From Mesostigma viride (Eukaryota > Streptophyta > Mesostigmatophyceae > Mesostigmatales > Mesostigmataceae), in assembly GCA_009746045.1 (NCBI GenBank), contig RPFO01002055.1, positions 1-22,162 on the forward strand: 22,162 bases of DNA, read 5' to 3'. Positions 15,167-22,162 of this stretch are shown in pieces; position 1 is the stretch's first letter; the number at the start of each line of letters is the position of its first letter. Position numbers and translations under genes: made by a program. A model generated the notes under the pieces. It did no database searches. It saw only the letters and a program-made list of their open reading frames with translations, and was not told where the DNA came from.

Positions 15167-16088
15167 GCTTTGCGGGCTCTCGCTCCTTCTTCAGGTGGTA
15201 CCTCTTCCCGCACCCCGGCCCGAACCCGGCCTCTAGGTGGTATATCATCTTCAGGGCTCGGCGGCAGAACACGCACGTGCCCCAGCGCGACCACCGGGAG
15301 ATGCACTCCGCGGGCTTCCTGTGGAAATAGCCCAGCTCGCGGTCCAGTTCGCGCGTCCATGTCGCCATCGTGTACACCTGTCCATCCGCGTCCACCATCG
15401 CGAACGTGTCCGTCAGGCGAGGCGCCATCCACCACAGGCTGTGTTTTTGGGCCCACATACGTTGCTCGCTGTCCACGAAGAAAGTGATCGGCGTGAGGTC
15501 TCCGCAAGGGATGTCCACGTGCATGTAGCCGTACTTCCTGTGCTGCGAGTTCGGGTCGATGTCATTCCTCACCAGCTCGCCACTCATCAGCATCGACCTC
15601 ACGTCGCGGAGGCCCTCCTCCCCCCCCTGGCTGGCGCTGGAGCGGTGCTGGCAGACCGCCATGCTCGATGGGAGAGAGAACACCTGGCTCAGGCCGACCG
15701 TCACGTGCGTCGTCGTGCCCGCCCCGCGCACGTGCGGGAACAGGTGATTGAGCACGCGGAAAAAAAGGTCCAGGTCGCACCCCAGCGCCCCCGCGTACGG
15801 GGCCGCATACAAGCTGCTGTCCTCCTTACGCAGCCGGTGCAGGAGGTCGCGCGCCCCCATCAGCATCCGGCGGACAGTGTAGGCCTCCCCCGAATTGAGG
15901 GACCCTTGGGCGATGTGGAGGCGCGGGTCGTCCATCGCCTGCAACAAAAAACGCAGGAAGGGGAACTCGCTCTTGAAGGCCTCGTTTGCCGTTGTGGACA
16001 CCGCCCGCAGGCTGATGGCGTCGCGGGCAGGGAGGTCCTCCATGATTTTACCTAAAAGATCTAGTGGCAAGTCGTCGAACGTTGCCAT
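15147..16088 (-). CDS. F-box protein with C-terminal zinc motif
   Basis: The N-terminus (FDDLPLDLLGKIMEDLPARD, residues 3-22, followed by AISLRAVSTTANEAF) is a typical F-box, which binds Skp1 of the SCF ubiquitin ligase. The rest of the 313-residue protein is not a known repeat domain; a C-terminal stretch has CVFCRRAL...GFGPGCGKRYH, resembling a small treble-clef (DUF6011-like, from memory). This would let the protein bring a target, unknown, to host SCF ligase. The ATG at 16088 lies inside the end of the upstream gene. F-box proteins are common in amoeba and algal giant viruses and in poxviruses. Confidence 0.8.
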   Translation of the reverse strand: MATFDDLPLDLLGKIMEDLPARDAISLRAVSTTANEAFKSEFPFLRFLLQAMDDPRLHIAQGSLNSGEAYTVRRMLMGARDLLHRLRKEDSSLYAAPYAGALGCDLDLFFRVLNHLFPHVRGAGTTTHVTVGLSQVFSLPSSMAVCQHRSSASQGGEEGLRDVRSMLMSGELVRNDIDPNSQHRKYGYMHVDIPCGDLTPITFFVDSEQRMWAQKHSLWWMAPRLTDTFAMVDADGQVYTMATWTRELDRELGYFHRKPAECISRWSRWGTCVFCRRALKMIYHLEAGFGPGCGKRYHLKKEREPAKLTEVDL

Positions 16089-16391
16089 TCTGTCCGTTTT
16101 GTCCGCCGCCGGACTGAGTGTTGGACGCGCCCTGGGAAGCGCTCTGATTGGCGGCGGATGACTCGGCCTTCTTCTTTATGTCCGGCAGCAGGGCCTGGAT
16201 AAGGAAGTAGACCCCGTGATCAATATGGACACGTCGATTTTCGGTACGGCTTTGTACGCGCACGAAAAGACGATGACCGCCTTGAATAGCGCCGGCTCGA
16301 TGGGGTAGTCTTCCAGAAGCACGAAGGGGATAAGTTGGGAAAAAATGGCCGAGAATGCTGTCATGGAGTCTTGCACCAGGAGGCCGTTCAT
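16048..16391 (-). CDS. Unknown protein with hydrophobic N-terminal half, one frame break
   Basis: The start is ATG 16391. The first 60 residues contain helical hydrophobic stretches (AFSAIFSQLIPFVLLEDYP, ALFKAVIVFSCAYKAV). At the C4 run 16212-16215 the coding frame changes to one with FLIQALLPDIKKKAE, then a Gln/Asn/Gly/Ser-rich tail, ending at 16048 inside the F-box gene. One extra base joins the frames at about 115 residues. A membrane or virion-associated protein is plausible but no family is recognised. Upstream, 16392-16543 holds no gene; it carries a T-rich run on the plus strand. Confidence 0.55.
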
Positions 16392-16543
16392 TTCAACTTA
16401 TACTATACACTCTTTGCTTTTTTTTCCGCCCCGCGTGTCCTTCCCTGTGCAGACAGGAGGGCGCGCGTGGACTGCTCATCCCTCTACAAGCCAGGTGCGT
16501 CTAGGGGGCTGGGATTTTCTGTGACGTGTGTGTGGTGTTGCTC

Positions 16544-17089
16544 ATGGACATAGAGGCGCTTTTGGATGGTCTGCCCACGTACGACTGCGGCCTTTTGGAT
16601 GATGTTAGCAAGGCCCTGGAGATTCTAGTGGATCCCCGCATGACGGGGTGGGTGAATGTGGGCGAGGCGCCCCATGAAAAGCCTCCGAGCGGGGTCATCG
16701 AGTTCGAGATCGCGTCCACCTTCGTGGTAAACAACATCGGGGTGTTGGAGATCGATGCGCGCTCCGGGAAGTACGTCCACACCGTGTCGAAGCTGCCGTA
16801 CAGCGACATCATTCGAGACATTAAGGGGGACGTCGACATCCGAGTCATGCTGGGAAATGGTGGGGAATGCGACCCCGAGGGGCTGACCGTCGTCAACTGT
16901 CTCGGGCAGTACGCAGACAAACACATCCGGGTCTACCTGGACCCCGAACACCTCCCGCAGACATTCTACATCAAGTACACGTGCTACCTGTTGCGGGAAG
17001 ACGTCCGCAAGTCTGTGCTAGCGGCGCCCGAAGTGTTCACCCGCACGCACATGTACAAGGACGGGGTGATTGTGAGAGACACGCCATGA
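16544..17089 (+). CDS. Unknown beta-rich protein
   Basis: The start is ATG 16544, the first ATG of an open frame whose earlier start at 16526 is GTG. The 181-residue product is rich in strands (GVIEFEIASTFVVNNIGVLEI, slightly under 21 residues, central; HIRVYLDPEHL; FYIKYTCYL). No catalytic or metal site is evident. It is convergent with the KilA-N gene; an AATAAA occurs shortly after its stop at about 17122. It is unrecognised and may be a structural protein. Confidence 0.65.
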   Translation: MDIEALLDGLPTYDCGLLDDVSKALEILVDPRMTGWVNVGEAPHEKPPSGVIEFEIASTFVVNNIGVLEIDARSGKYVHTVSKLPYSDIIRDIKGDVDIRVMLGNGGECDPEGLTVVNCLGQYADKHIRVYLDPEHLPQTFYIKYTCYLLREDVRKSVLAAPEVFTRTHMYKDGVIVRDTP

Positions 17090-17116
17090 ATGGAATTTCA
17101 AATAAGCTTTATGATC

Positions 17117-17127
17117 AGTTAATAAAA
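17117..17127 (+). terminator. Possible polyadenylation signal
   Basis: AGTTAATAAAA contains AATAAA about 33 bp after the stop of the gene ending at 17089, in the intergenic stretch before the convergent KilA-N gene. No hairpin was identified. Confidence 0.35.
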
Positions 17128-17170
17128 CTCGTTATGGATGCAAGGACCTGGTCTACACGTCTTAAGCCTT

Positions 17171-17982
17171 CTACTCCAATCTCCTGCTCTGTGCGGGCCG
17201 CTTGTGGGCCTCCTCTACAAACTCGCGCACGGCCTCCTCCATCATCGCGCGCTGGGCGGGCACGTCCTCGTACCAGTTCACGGCCCTGACGGCCCCGTCC
17301 ACGAACCGCTCCGTCTTGGGGATCTCCTTCCCCGGGAACGCGGCCCGGAACTTCTGGGCCATCTTGCGGCCAATCAGGCCGGCCTCCTTCACGTCCAAGT
17401 GGTACCCCATCTCCCTGGCCACCGCAGTGATCTCCAGGGTCTTGCGGGGGGGGCCTCCGCCTGCTGCTGCTGACCCTCACCTGCAGGCCTGCCCCCCACC
17501 AGGTCAGTGTACAGGATGTCGTTCGCCTTGTCCCGCAGAAACAGCCGGTCGCGATCGGACATGCGCAGGGAGCTGTCCATCAGCAGCTTCTGCTGGGCCG
17601 CCACCGCGGTGAGCAGACGGATGCGTCCCTCCTCGATCACGGCCTTCAGCTCCAGCTCGGCCTTCACCAGCCGGATGCGGGTCTCCGCCATCTTGGCCGC
17701 CGTCTCCAGCTCCCCCGCCTTGTTGTTGTCGCCCGAGGGCCCTGCCGGCGCCGTCTCCATGTACACCGTCGTCTTCGTCCCGTTGGCCAGGTCGTACATG
17801 TCGCGGGCCACCCCGATCATCGTGGGGTCCCCGCGCATCAGGCGGTCCACCCAGTCCCCCGCCAGGATGGCGAACTCGTCGCTGATCCACGCGGCCAGCT
17901 TGTTGACCAGCTTGAGGTGGATCCACGTGCCGCGGTCCTCGTTGAGCCCCCGGTCACCGAGTCCACGATCTTGGGGGCGGGC
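17171..17982 (-). CDS. KilA-N protein, C-terminal part (two frame breaks)
   Basis: This is the downstream half of a KilA-N protein. It begins with KIVDSVTG, a block of the KilA-N fold, and after the C5 run 17947-17951 continues in the next frame with GLNEDRGTWIHLKLVNKLAAW, the diagnostic GTW-H...LA-WIS segment. A coiled-coil-like region follows (AETRIRLVKAELELKAVIEE). At the G8 run 17446-17453 the frame changes again to a C-terminal domain (IGRKMAQKFRAAFPGKEIPK, RAVNWYED) that ends at TAG 17173-17171. Each change needs one extra base. The half lacks a start; the N-terminal half lies at 18973-19262. KilA-N proteins are DNA-binding and common in large DNA viruses. Confidence 0.8.
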
Positions 17983-18000
17983 CTGCGCGCACCACAGCAG

Positions 18001-18010
18001 GTATATAAAG
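18001..18010 (+). promoter_or_regulatory. TATA box of the nuclease gene inside the insert
   Basis: GTATATAAAG lies just inside the insert boundary and about 70 bp before ATG 18079, so the plus-strand gene has its own promoter independent of the interrupted gene. Confidence 0.55.
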
Positions 18011-18078
18011 TTCAGGGTGAGCACAGATAGATGCATTCTCACGAGCGAAGGTACAACCACTCCAAACACGCGGACAAG

Positions 18079-18711
18079 ATGGACGCCGACTTCGAACTTG
18101 CCCGAGAGGACAGTCTGCACTGGCTGTACCGAAAGAAAGGGGACGTGTACGGTCGAGAGATCCGCGTGAGAAAGACCGACGGCAAGGTTCACGGCACCGA
18201 TCTTGTCAAGTCCATGTCTGGCGGACTGAAGCGATTTGATAACTTTCTGCAAAGTGTGCGATTAAGTGTGGACAGCTCCGCTGTACCAGGAAACGAGACG
18301 GTGACGAATGGTCTGAACGAGCTACGAGGGACGTGGCTCGACGCGGACACCGTGGACAAAGCCAAAAAGTGGGCCGCTAAGCCAACAAACATTCAAATCG
18401 AGCACGCCGTCCAAGAACGTCTGGCAAGAGACACGAAAGGGGCAGAACGTGAAGTGAAATGCCCCGCGGGGGTTGTGGACTTGGTGAGACACTCCCCTCC
18501 CGTGATCGTGGAGGTGAAGGAGCTGAAGGGATGGAAAGAAGGGATCGGCCAGCTGATGGTCTACGGTCAGTACTTTCCGGGTTACGAGCAGCGCCTGCAC
18601 CTATTCAGGACGTCAAAGATGAACTGGAGGATGATGGACATCATTGAAGAATCATGCAACAAGAACGGAATCGATTTGATCTTAGATGAGGAGTTCTATG
18701 ATGATGTCTAA
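18079..18711 (+). CDS. KilA-N domain fused to PD-(D/E)XK-like nuclease
   Basis: The start at ATG 18079 is preferred over 18031, which falls where the transcript would begin. Residues 27-100 are a KilA-N domain: EIRVRKTDGKVHGTDLVK, SGGLKRFDNFL, and GLNELRGTWLD. From about 105 the protein becomes a nuclease-like fold: a helix with E109 (IEHAVQERLA), G131-V-V-D134, then strand VIVEVKELK with E145 and K147, and GWKEGIGQLMVYGQYFPGYE with Q158, the order expected of the PD-(D/E)XK superfamily. The 210-residue protein thus joins a DNA-binding and a cleavage module. Its KilA-N block closely resembles that of the gene it interrupts (EIRVRKADTMVHGPDLTK). Such a pair would suit a homing nuclease, but that is inference. 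Possible AATAAA follows at about 18731. Confidence 0.75.
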   Translation: MDADFELAREDSLHWLYRKKGDVYGREIRVRKTDGKVHGTDLVKSMSGGLKRFDNFLQSVRLSVDSSAVPGNETVTNGLNELRGTWLDADTVDKAKKWAAKPTNIQIEHAVQERLARDTKGAEREVKCPAGVVDLVRHSPPVIVEVKELKGWKEGIGQLMVYGQYFPGYEQRLHLFRTSKMNWRMMDIIEESCNKNGIDLILDEEFYDDV

Positions 18712-18775
18712 TTTATTTGTAACGAATTCTAATAAACATTGTAAGGACACCCTCAGGCATCTCCTCACTTTTGAG

Positions 18776-18955
18776 GACACCCCCCCTAAGGACCCCAGAC
18801 GTCTCCACAAAAGTGTGGACACCCCCCCTAAGGACCCCAGACGTCTCCACAAAAGTGTGGACACCCCCCTAAGGACCCCAGACGTCTCCACAAAAGTGTG
18901 GACACCCCCCTAAGGACCCCAGACGTCTCCACAAAAGTGTGGACACCCCCCTAAG
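18776..18955. repeat. Tandem 41/42-bp repeats, four copies plus a partial
   Basis: Units start at 18776, 18818, 18860 and 18901 (42, 42, 41 and 41 bp), with a partial unit at 18942-18955. Each unit has GACACC, a run of C, TAAGGACCCC, the palindrome AGACGTCT and the hairpin CCACA-AAAG-TGTGG. Copies differ mainly in the C-run length. A diverged partial copy precedes them (about 18743-18775). Confidence 0.9.
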
Positions 18956-18972
18956 CACATATACACACTTGC

Positions 18973-19262
18973 CTGTCAAGGTCTCCTTCCGTAACCGCTG
19001 TCGGAGTGATGTGCTTTTTTAGCAACTCGACGTATTCCGAGTTCCCGCCTCTGAAAAAACTGTCGAAGCGCTTGGTCCCGTTGGAGCCGGCCTTGGTGAG
19101 GTCGGGGCCGTGGACCATCGTGTCCGCCTTCCGCACGCGGATCTCTGTGTCTGCGTCCACCTTCATCTCAGGGATGGGCCTCAGCGTGTACACCCAGAAC
19201 TTGTCGGTCTCCCGCTTGAAAGTGAACAGCACGCTGACGGTCGGTGCCTGGGTAGCGGCCAT
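18973..19262 (-). CDS. KilA-N protein, N-terminal part
   Basis: The start is ATG 19262-19260, followed by MAATQAPTVSVLFTF and a first KilA-N segment at about 35-80: TEIRVRKADTMVHGPDLTK, NGTKRFDSFFRGGNSEYVEL. The frame runs to the insert boundary at 18973; read on, it would stop after a few codons (TAG at 18956-18958). No other frame breaks appear in this part. The rest of the domain is at 17982 and below. The region upstream contains a possible small ORF (19342-19524). Confidence 0.75.
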
Positions 19263-19341
19263 TTTTTTGGCTGAGTGAGACTGTCGTCGGTCGGGGGCTG
19301 GTCGTCCGCCGGGTGTGGTGTGATAGTCACGGCAAAAGCCC

Positions 19342-19524
19342 TTATCGTTCGTCAAGTTGACCGTCGGTCGGGTCTTGGTCGTCGGTCGTGTGTTGGTCGT
19401 CTGTCGGATGTGGGCCGCCTGTCGGCTGTTGCCCGCCCGCCAGCGCGTGGTCGTCGGTTAGGTCAAGGACTTGGTTTGTGAGTTGGTTGGGGATGGGCAG
19501 CCCTGCCATGGTCTTTATTTCCAA
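19342..19524 (-). CDS. Possible small Pro/Thr/Asp/Gln-repeat protein
   Basis: This 60-residue open frame starts MEIKTMAGLPIPNQL and then carries imperfect PTDDQ repeats. The start is at 19524 or at the internal ATG 19509. It lies 79 bp upstream of the KilA-N start on the same strand. It may be real, a leader region, or repeat-generated; composition alone does not decide. Function unknown. Confidence 0.35.
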   Translation of the reverse strand: MEIKTMAGLPIPNQLTNQVLDLTDDHALAGGQQPTGGPHPTDDQHTTDDQDPTDGQLDER

Positions 19525-19556
19525 AATCTGGCGCGCCGCGCCGTTTTTTTTCGTCA

Positions 19557-19624
19557 GAGATCTCCCGAGATCTCAGCAGATCTCAGACGAGATCTCGAGG
19601 ATTTCGTGATCTCATCAGAATCTC
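19557..19624. promoter_or_regulatory. Phased GAGATCTC palindrome array
   Basis: Perfect GAGATCTC sites start at 19557, 19567 and 19589; 7-bp versions occur at 19578 (AGATCTC) and 19607 (TGATCTC), and a weaker one at 19618. The first four are spaced about 10-12 bp, close to one helical turn. The array lies between the divergent minus ORF and the D5 gene. It would suit a dimeric regulator or a replication-initiation site; neither can be shown. Confidence 0.5.
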
Positions 19625-19687
19625 GAAGGGGTACGTTACGGCGCGGACAGTGCCGTATGGCTGATGTCATCGATTTCGACCAGAAGA

Positions 19688-19697
19688 GCATAAATAT
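19688..19697 (+). promoter_or_regulatory. TATA-like box of the D5 gene
   Basis: GCATAAATATG is the nearest AT-rich element upstream of the D5 start region, about 25-35 bp before ATG 19723. Confidence 0.45.
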
Positions 19698-19722
19698 GTG
19701 AGCTTCAAGGTAGGCACCATGC

Positions 19723-22162
19723 ATGGAAGGCCCCCCAACTGTGTCCATAGTCCGACCATGGAGCCCAGCGGACGGGTCACGCCAGCGGACGAGGTCACCC
19801 AGCGGACGAGGTACACCCAGCGGACGGGTTACGGCCAGCGGACGAGGTACACCCAGCGGACGGGTCACGGCCAGCGGACGAGGAACACCCAGCGGACGAG
19901 GCGTACCCGGCGGGCAAGGGGCGGCCAGCAGGCGAGGCGTCCCCGGCGGACGAAGGCGCCGACCGACGGGGGCCGACATGGTGGATATGATGGCCGAGGA
20001 GTCTGACGACGTGGAGGCGGGCAGCGACAACGAGGAGGAGGGCGAGGAGGTGTCCAATCTCATCGCGTCCGACGAAGAAATCGAGGACGAGCTTCCATCC
20101 TTCTACGCCGCTGTGGACGCCGCTGGCAGGCGGGCGGGCGGGGATGCGTCGTCCGTCGGGGGTCGGCCGCCGAAAGGAGCGGACGGACGGCGCTCGGTGG
20201 CTCGGCTGGGCTCGGCAGGGGCGGAGGGTCGGCGCTCGGGGGCTCAGCTGGGCTCGGCAGGGGCGGGGGCTCTGTGGGAGGGGGTCAGCGGATGGGGGAG
20301 GGTTGGGGTTTGACGCGTCCGAGTTTCGCACCCTGCTGTCCGAGGAAGGCGAGGTCGCGGCATTCGTGGAGGAGGTCAACACCTTCGGCGAGGAGAAGCT
20401 GAACGAGTTGGCCAGCATCACCCAGGTGGCGATCATCGACCACGCCTTGGGCTATATTATGGCGGATGTGTTCGGGCTGTGCCCCGCGGACGTCCCCGAC
20501 CACGCGAGCGCGGCCGAACTGCAGACGGCGTGCTGGAACAACGTGATGGAAACCACCGCGTTGAACGAGATTGTGGAGAAGATGGAGCCGCGGTGCGCGC
20601 GCACAATCTCCCGCCTCATGGCCATATGGGCGAGAATGGTGGACGTCCAGGCCGGCATGGATGTCCAGGATATCATCCTGCATGCCATCGCCGTCGTGTA
20701 CAGCGCGCGCGAGTCTGTCAGCAGCATGATCGAGTCCAGGAGGCGCAGGGACGACAACTCGAAGCTCGCGCACACGATCGTGAGGCTCAGCAGCGGGGAG
20801 TGGCGGCTCAACGAGTACCAGGTGCTCCTACGGGTCCTCTCACAGCGCTGGGAGCGGGCGGGGGTGAGGAGGGGGCCAAACGGGGAGGACGGGGTGTACG
20901 AGAGGGTGATCACACCGGACGGGTACGACACCCATCACTGGGTGAAGAGCACCACCATGGCGGAGTGGGTGTCTGACCAGGTGGCAGAGTCCGACCCGAC
21001 CTTGTGGCGCCTCGCCAACAGGGACGGGGGGGTGAAGGACAAGGCCATCAAGAGCTTTGTCACCGCGGCGGTCAAGGATCGCCGCGTCCGCCCGCGCGAC
21101 CGCCACGTGTTCGCGTTCCGGAACGGCATCTACAGGACGGACAGGGACGAGTTCCTCTTCTACCCTGCCGACCTGGACGCCGATGTGGGTGCGTGCAGGT
21201 ACTTCGACGAGGACATGCCCGCCAACCTGTTCAGCGACGAGTACAAGGGGGACTACGACACGGGCGGGTGGCAGGACATCATTTGCGAGCCGATCAACAA
21301 GATCCTGAGCGACCAGGATTACTCGCCCGATGTCAAGAAGGCGTTCTGGGCGCTGGGGGTGGGCCGGATGCTGTATGACGTCCGGGAGATCAACAACATG
21401 GAGGTCATGGTCTTCCTGAAGGGCGTCGGCGGGTCCGGCAAGTCGACCCTGGTTCGCGTGATCGAGTACATCTACGGCGAGGACGCTGGCCAGGTGTCTA
21501 ACAACATCGAGGCCACCTTCGGCCTGGCGCAAGTGGCGGACAAGTACGCCGTCTTCAGCTACGAGCTGAACGACCACTTCCGGCTGGAGCTCTCCGAGTT
21601 CCTGTCGCTCACCAGCGGGGAGCGCATCACCCTGGCGCAGAAGCACAAGGGGGCCATCAGCGTCGCCTGGAAGGCGCCCTTCCTGGCGGCCGGCAACCGC
21701 CCGTTCTGGAAATCGGACAACGCCAACGCCATCTTCCGCCGCCTCGTGCCCTTCCCCTTCGACAAGAGGCCGCCCGGCCAGGACACCACGCTCGACCAGC
21801 GGATCCAGAAGGACATCGGCACCATCCTCGTGAAGGCCAACCGGGCCTACCGCTCCTTCTGCGCCAAGCTGGGCTCCAGGGAGGTCCACGCGATCCTCCC
21901 CCTGGAGTTCACACTGTGGCGCAGTACTGCCCAGGAGTCCGGCAGCGCCCTCGAGTCCTTCTTCGCGACCGTGTCCTCCCTGGTGCTGAACGAGGAGGCG
22001 TACTGCCCGTGGGAGGTGTTCACGAGGAAGTTCCAGGAGTGGCTGAGGATGCGCGACGCCCGTGCGAGGGTCGTCCTTGACGACGACTACTACAGGCACG
22101 TCTTCTCCCAGCGCGGCATCCGCGTGAACTTCGGGGATAAGGAGTTCAAGTTCTACCCGCGC
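19723..22162 (+). CDS. D5-like SF3 helicase (partial, runs off the end; frame break)
   Basis: This is the replicative superfamily 3 helicase of NCLDVs. ATG 19723 is chosen in the frame that continues into an acidic stretch; ATG 19758 and ATG 19978 are alternatives. The N-terminus has SGRGTP/SGRVTA repeats, then a Glu/Asp-rich segment. In the G-rich stretch 20220-20310 the frame moves by a net -1/+2, so two bases seem missing, or the gene starts later. From about 20300 the frame is clean to the window end: a helical N-terminal region and, at 21419-21448, the Walker A block (LKGVGGSGKST), followed by the Walker B-like YAVFSYELND and the SF3 motif C region (FLAAGNRPFW). No primase domain is seen in the visible part. 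The C-terminus is cut by the window edge. Confidence 0.85.
19764..19905 (+). repeat. 18-bp tandem repeats encoding SGRGTP/SGRVTA
   Basis: About nine imperfect copies of a unit beginning CAGCGGACGRG occur here. Most are 18 bp (six codons), but the first two are 17 bp, which would also break the frame from ATG 19758. The rest of the array is in frame with the D5 gene. Confidence 0.8.

Larger units (their letters stand above)
17983..18972. mobile_element. 990-bp insert splitting the KilA-N gene (intron-like or homing-type)
   Basis: The two KilA-N halves on the minus strand are separated by 990 bp. Both junctions carry the same 5 bp (plus-strand GCCTG, at 17981-17985 and 18971-18975), which is either a target duplication or a boundary repeat. 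On the minus strand the insert starts GCAAGT after AG and ends GCGCAG before G; these match a GC-AG spliceosomal intron, and removal at those points keeps the frame. It contains a complete plus-strand gene (18079-18711), a TATA box (18001) and four 41/42-bp tandem repeats (18776-18941). No terminal inverted repeats are visible. Boundaries are one of several equivalent placements within the 5-bp repeat. Confidence 0.7.

Noticed and set aside
626-17951. Programmed ribosomal frameshifting as the common cause of frame breaks
   Set aside because: Breaks occur in unrelated genes, at varied G/C runs without a common slippery heptamer, and always correspond to one missing base.
17389-18252. N-terminal extension of the KilA-N C-terminal half through the insert
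   Set aside because: The extension is antisense to the KilA-N/nuclease gene, has no KilA-N character and overlaps its promoter.
18776-18955. CRISPR array
   Set aside because: Copies are head-to-tail without unique spacers, and no cas genes are present.
20840-22099. Long minus-strand open frame opposite D5
   Set aside because: The opposite strand encodes a clear SF3 helicase with Walker A; the minus frame is a shadow.

Overview
The window looks like part of the genome of a large double-stranded DNA virus (Nucleocytoviricota, NCLDV). It is GC-rich and densely coded on both strands, with short or overlapping gene junctions and AT-rich TATA-like boxes before several genes. The diagnostic genes are a poxvirus A1L/VLTF-2-like late transcription factor (6712-7410) and a D5-type SF3 helicase running off the right edge (19723 to end). 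Supporting genes are KilA-N proteins, an F-box protein, an OTU-like protease, a C5 cytosine DNA methyltransferase, an HNH protein, a RING/TRAF-type zinc-finger protein, a NifS-like cysteine desulfurase and several small proteins of phycodnavirus/mimivirus type. The lineage and host cannot be fixed from the window; an algal or other protist virus is my best inference.

Layout. 1-2.1 kb, minus strand: an acidic low-complexity protein and the C5 methyltransferase, the latter divergent from an unknown plus-strand gene (2138-2830). 2.8-3.8 kb: a repeat-bearing gap and small zinc-knuckle/basic ORFs. 3.8-5.6 kb, minus: cysteine desulfurase and a degenerate lipase-like protein. 5.7-7.4 kb, plus: two unknown genes and VLTF-2. 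7.4-10.1 kb: unknowns, the HNH protein and a conserved NCLDV-type protein. 10.2-12.2 kb: an OTU protease gene cut by an inverted-repeat element. 12.2-17.1 kb: unknown genes, RING/TRAF, F-box and a small membrane protein. 17.2-19.3 kb, minus: a KilA-N gene split by a 990-bp insert that carries, on the opposite strand, a second KilA-N protein fused to a PD-(D/E)XK-like nuclease. 19.5 kb to end: a phased palindrome array, then D5.

Two large-scale points affect every reading. First, two genes are split by inserted DNA whose removal rejoins the domain without leftover bases: OTU (440 bp, 11157-11596) and KilA-N (990 bp, 17983-18972). The second insert has both a 5-bp direct repeat and GC-AG intron-like borders. 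Second, many genes show single-base frame breaks at runs of G or C, always in the direction of one missing base. That pattern suggests homopolymer under-calling in the assembly rather than real pseudogenes.

Functionally the window mixes information processing (helicase, late transcription factor, possible ssDNA-binding-like protein, methyltransferase), host ubiquitin-pathway manipulation (F-box, OTU, RING/TRAF) and selfish-type elements (KilA-N/nuclease insert, inverted-repeat element, HNH). About a third of the genes have no recognisable function.
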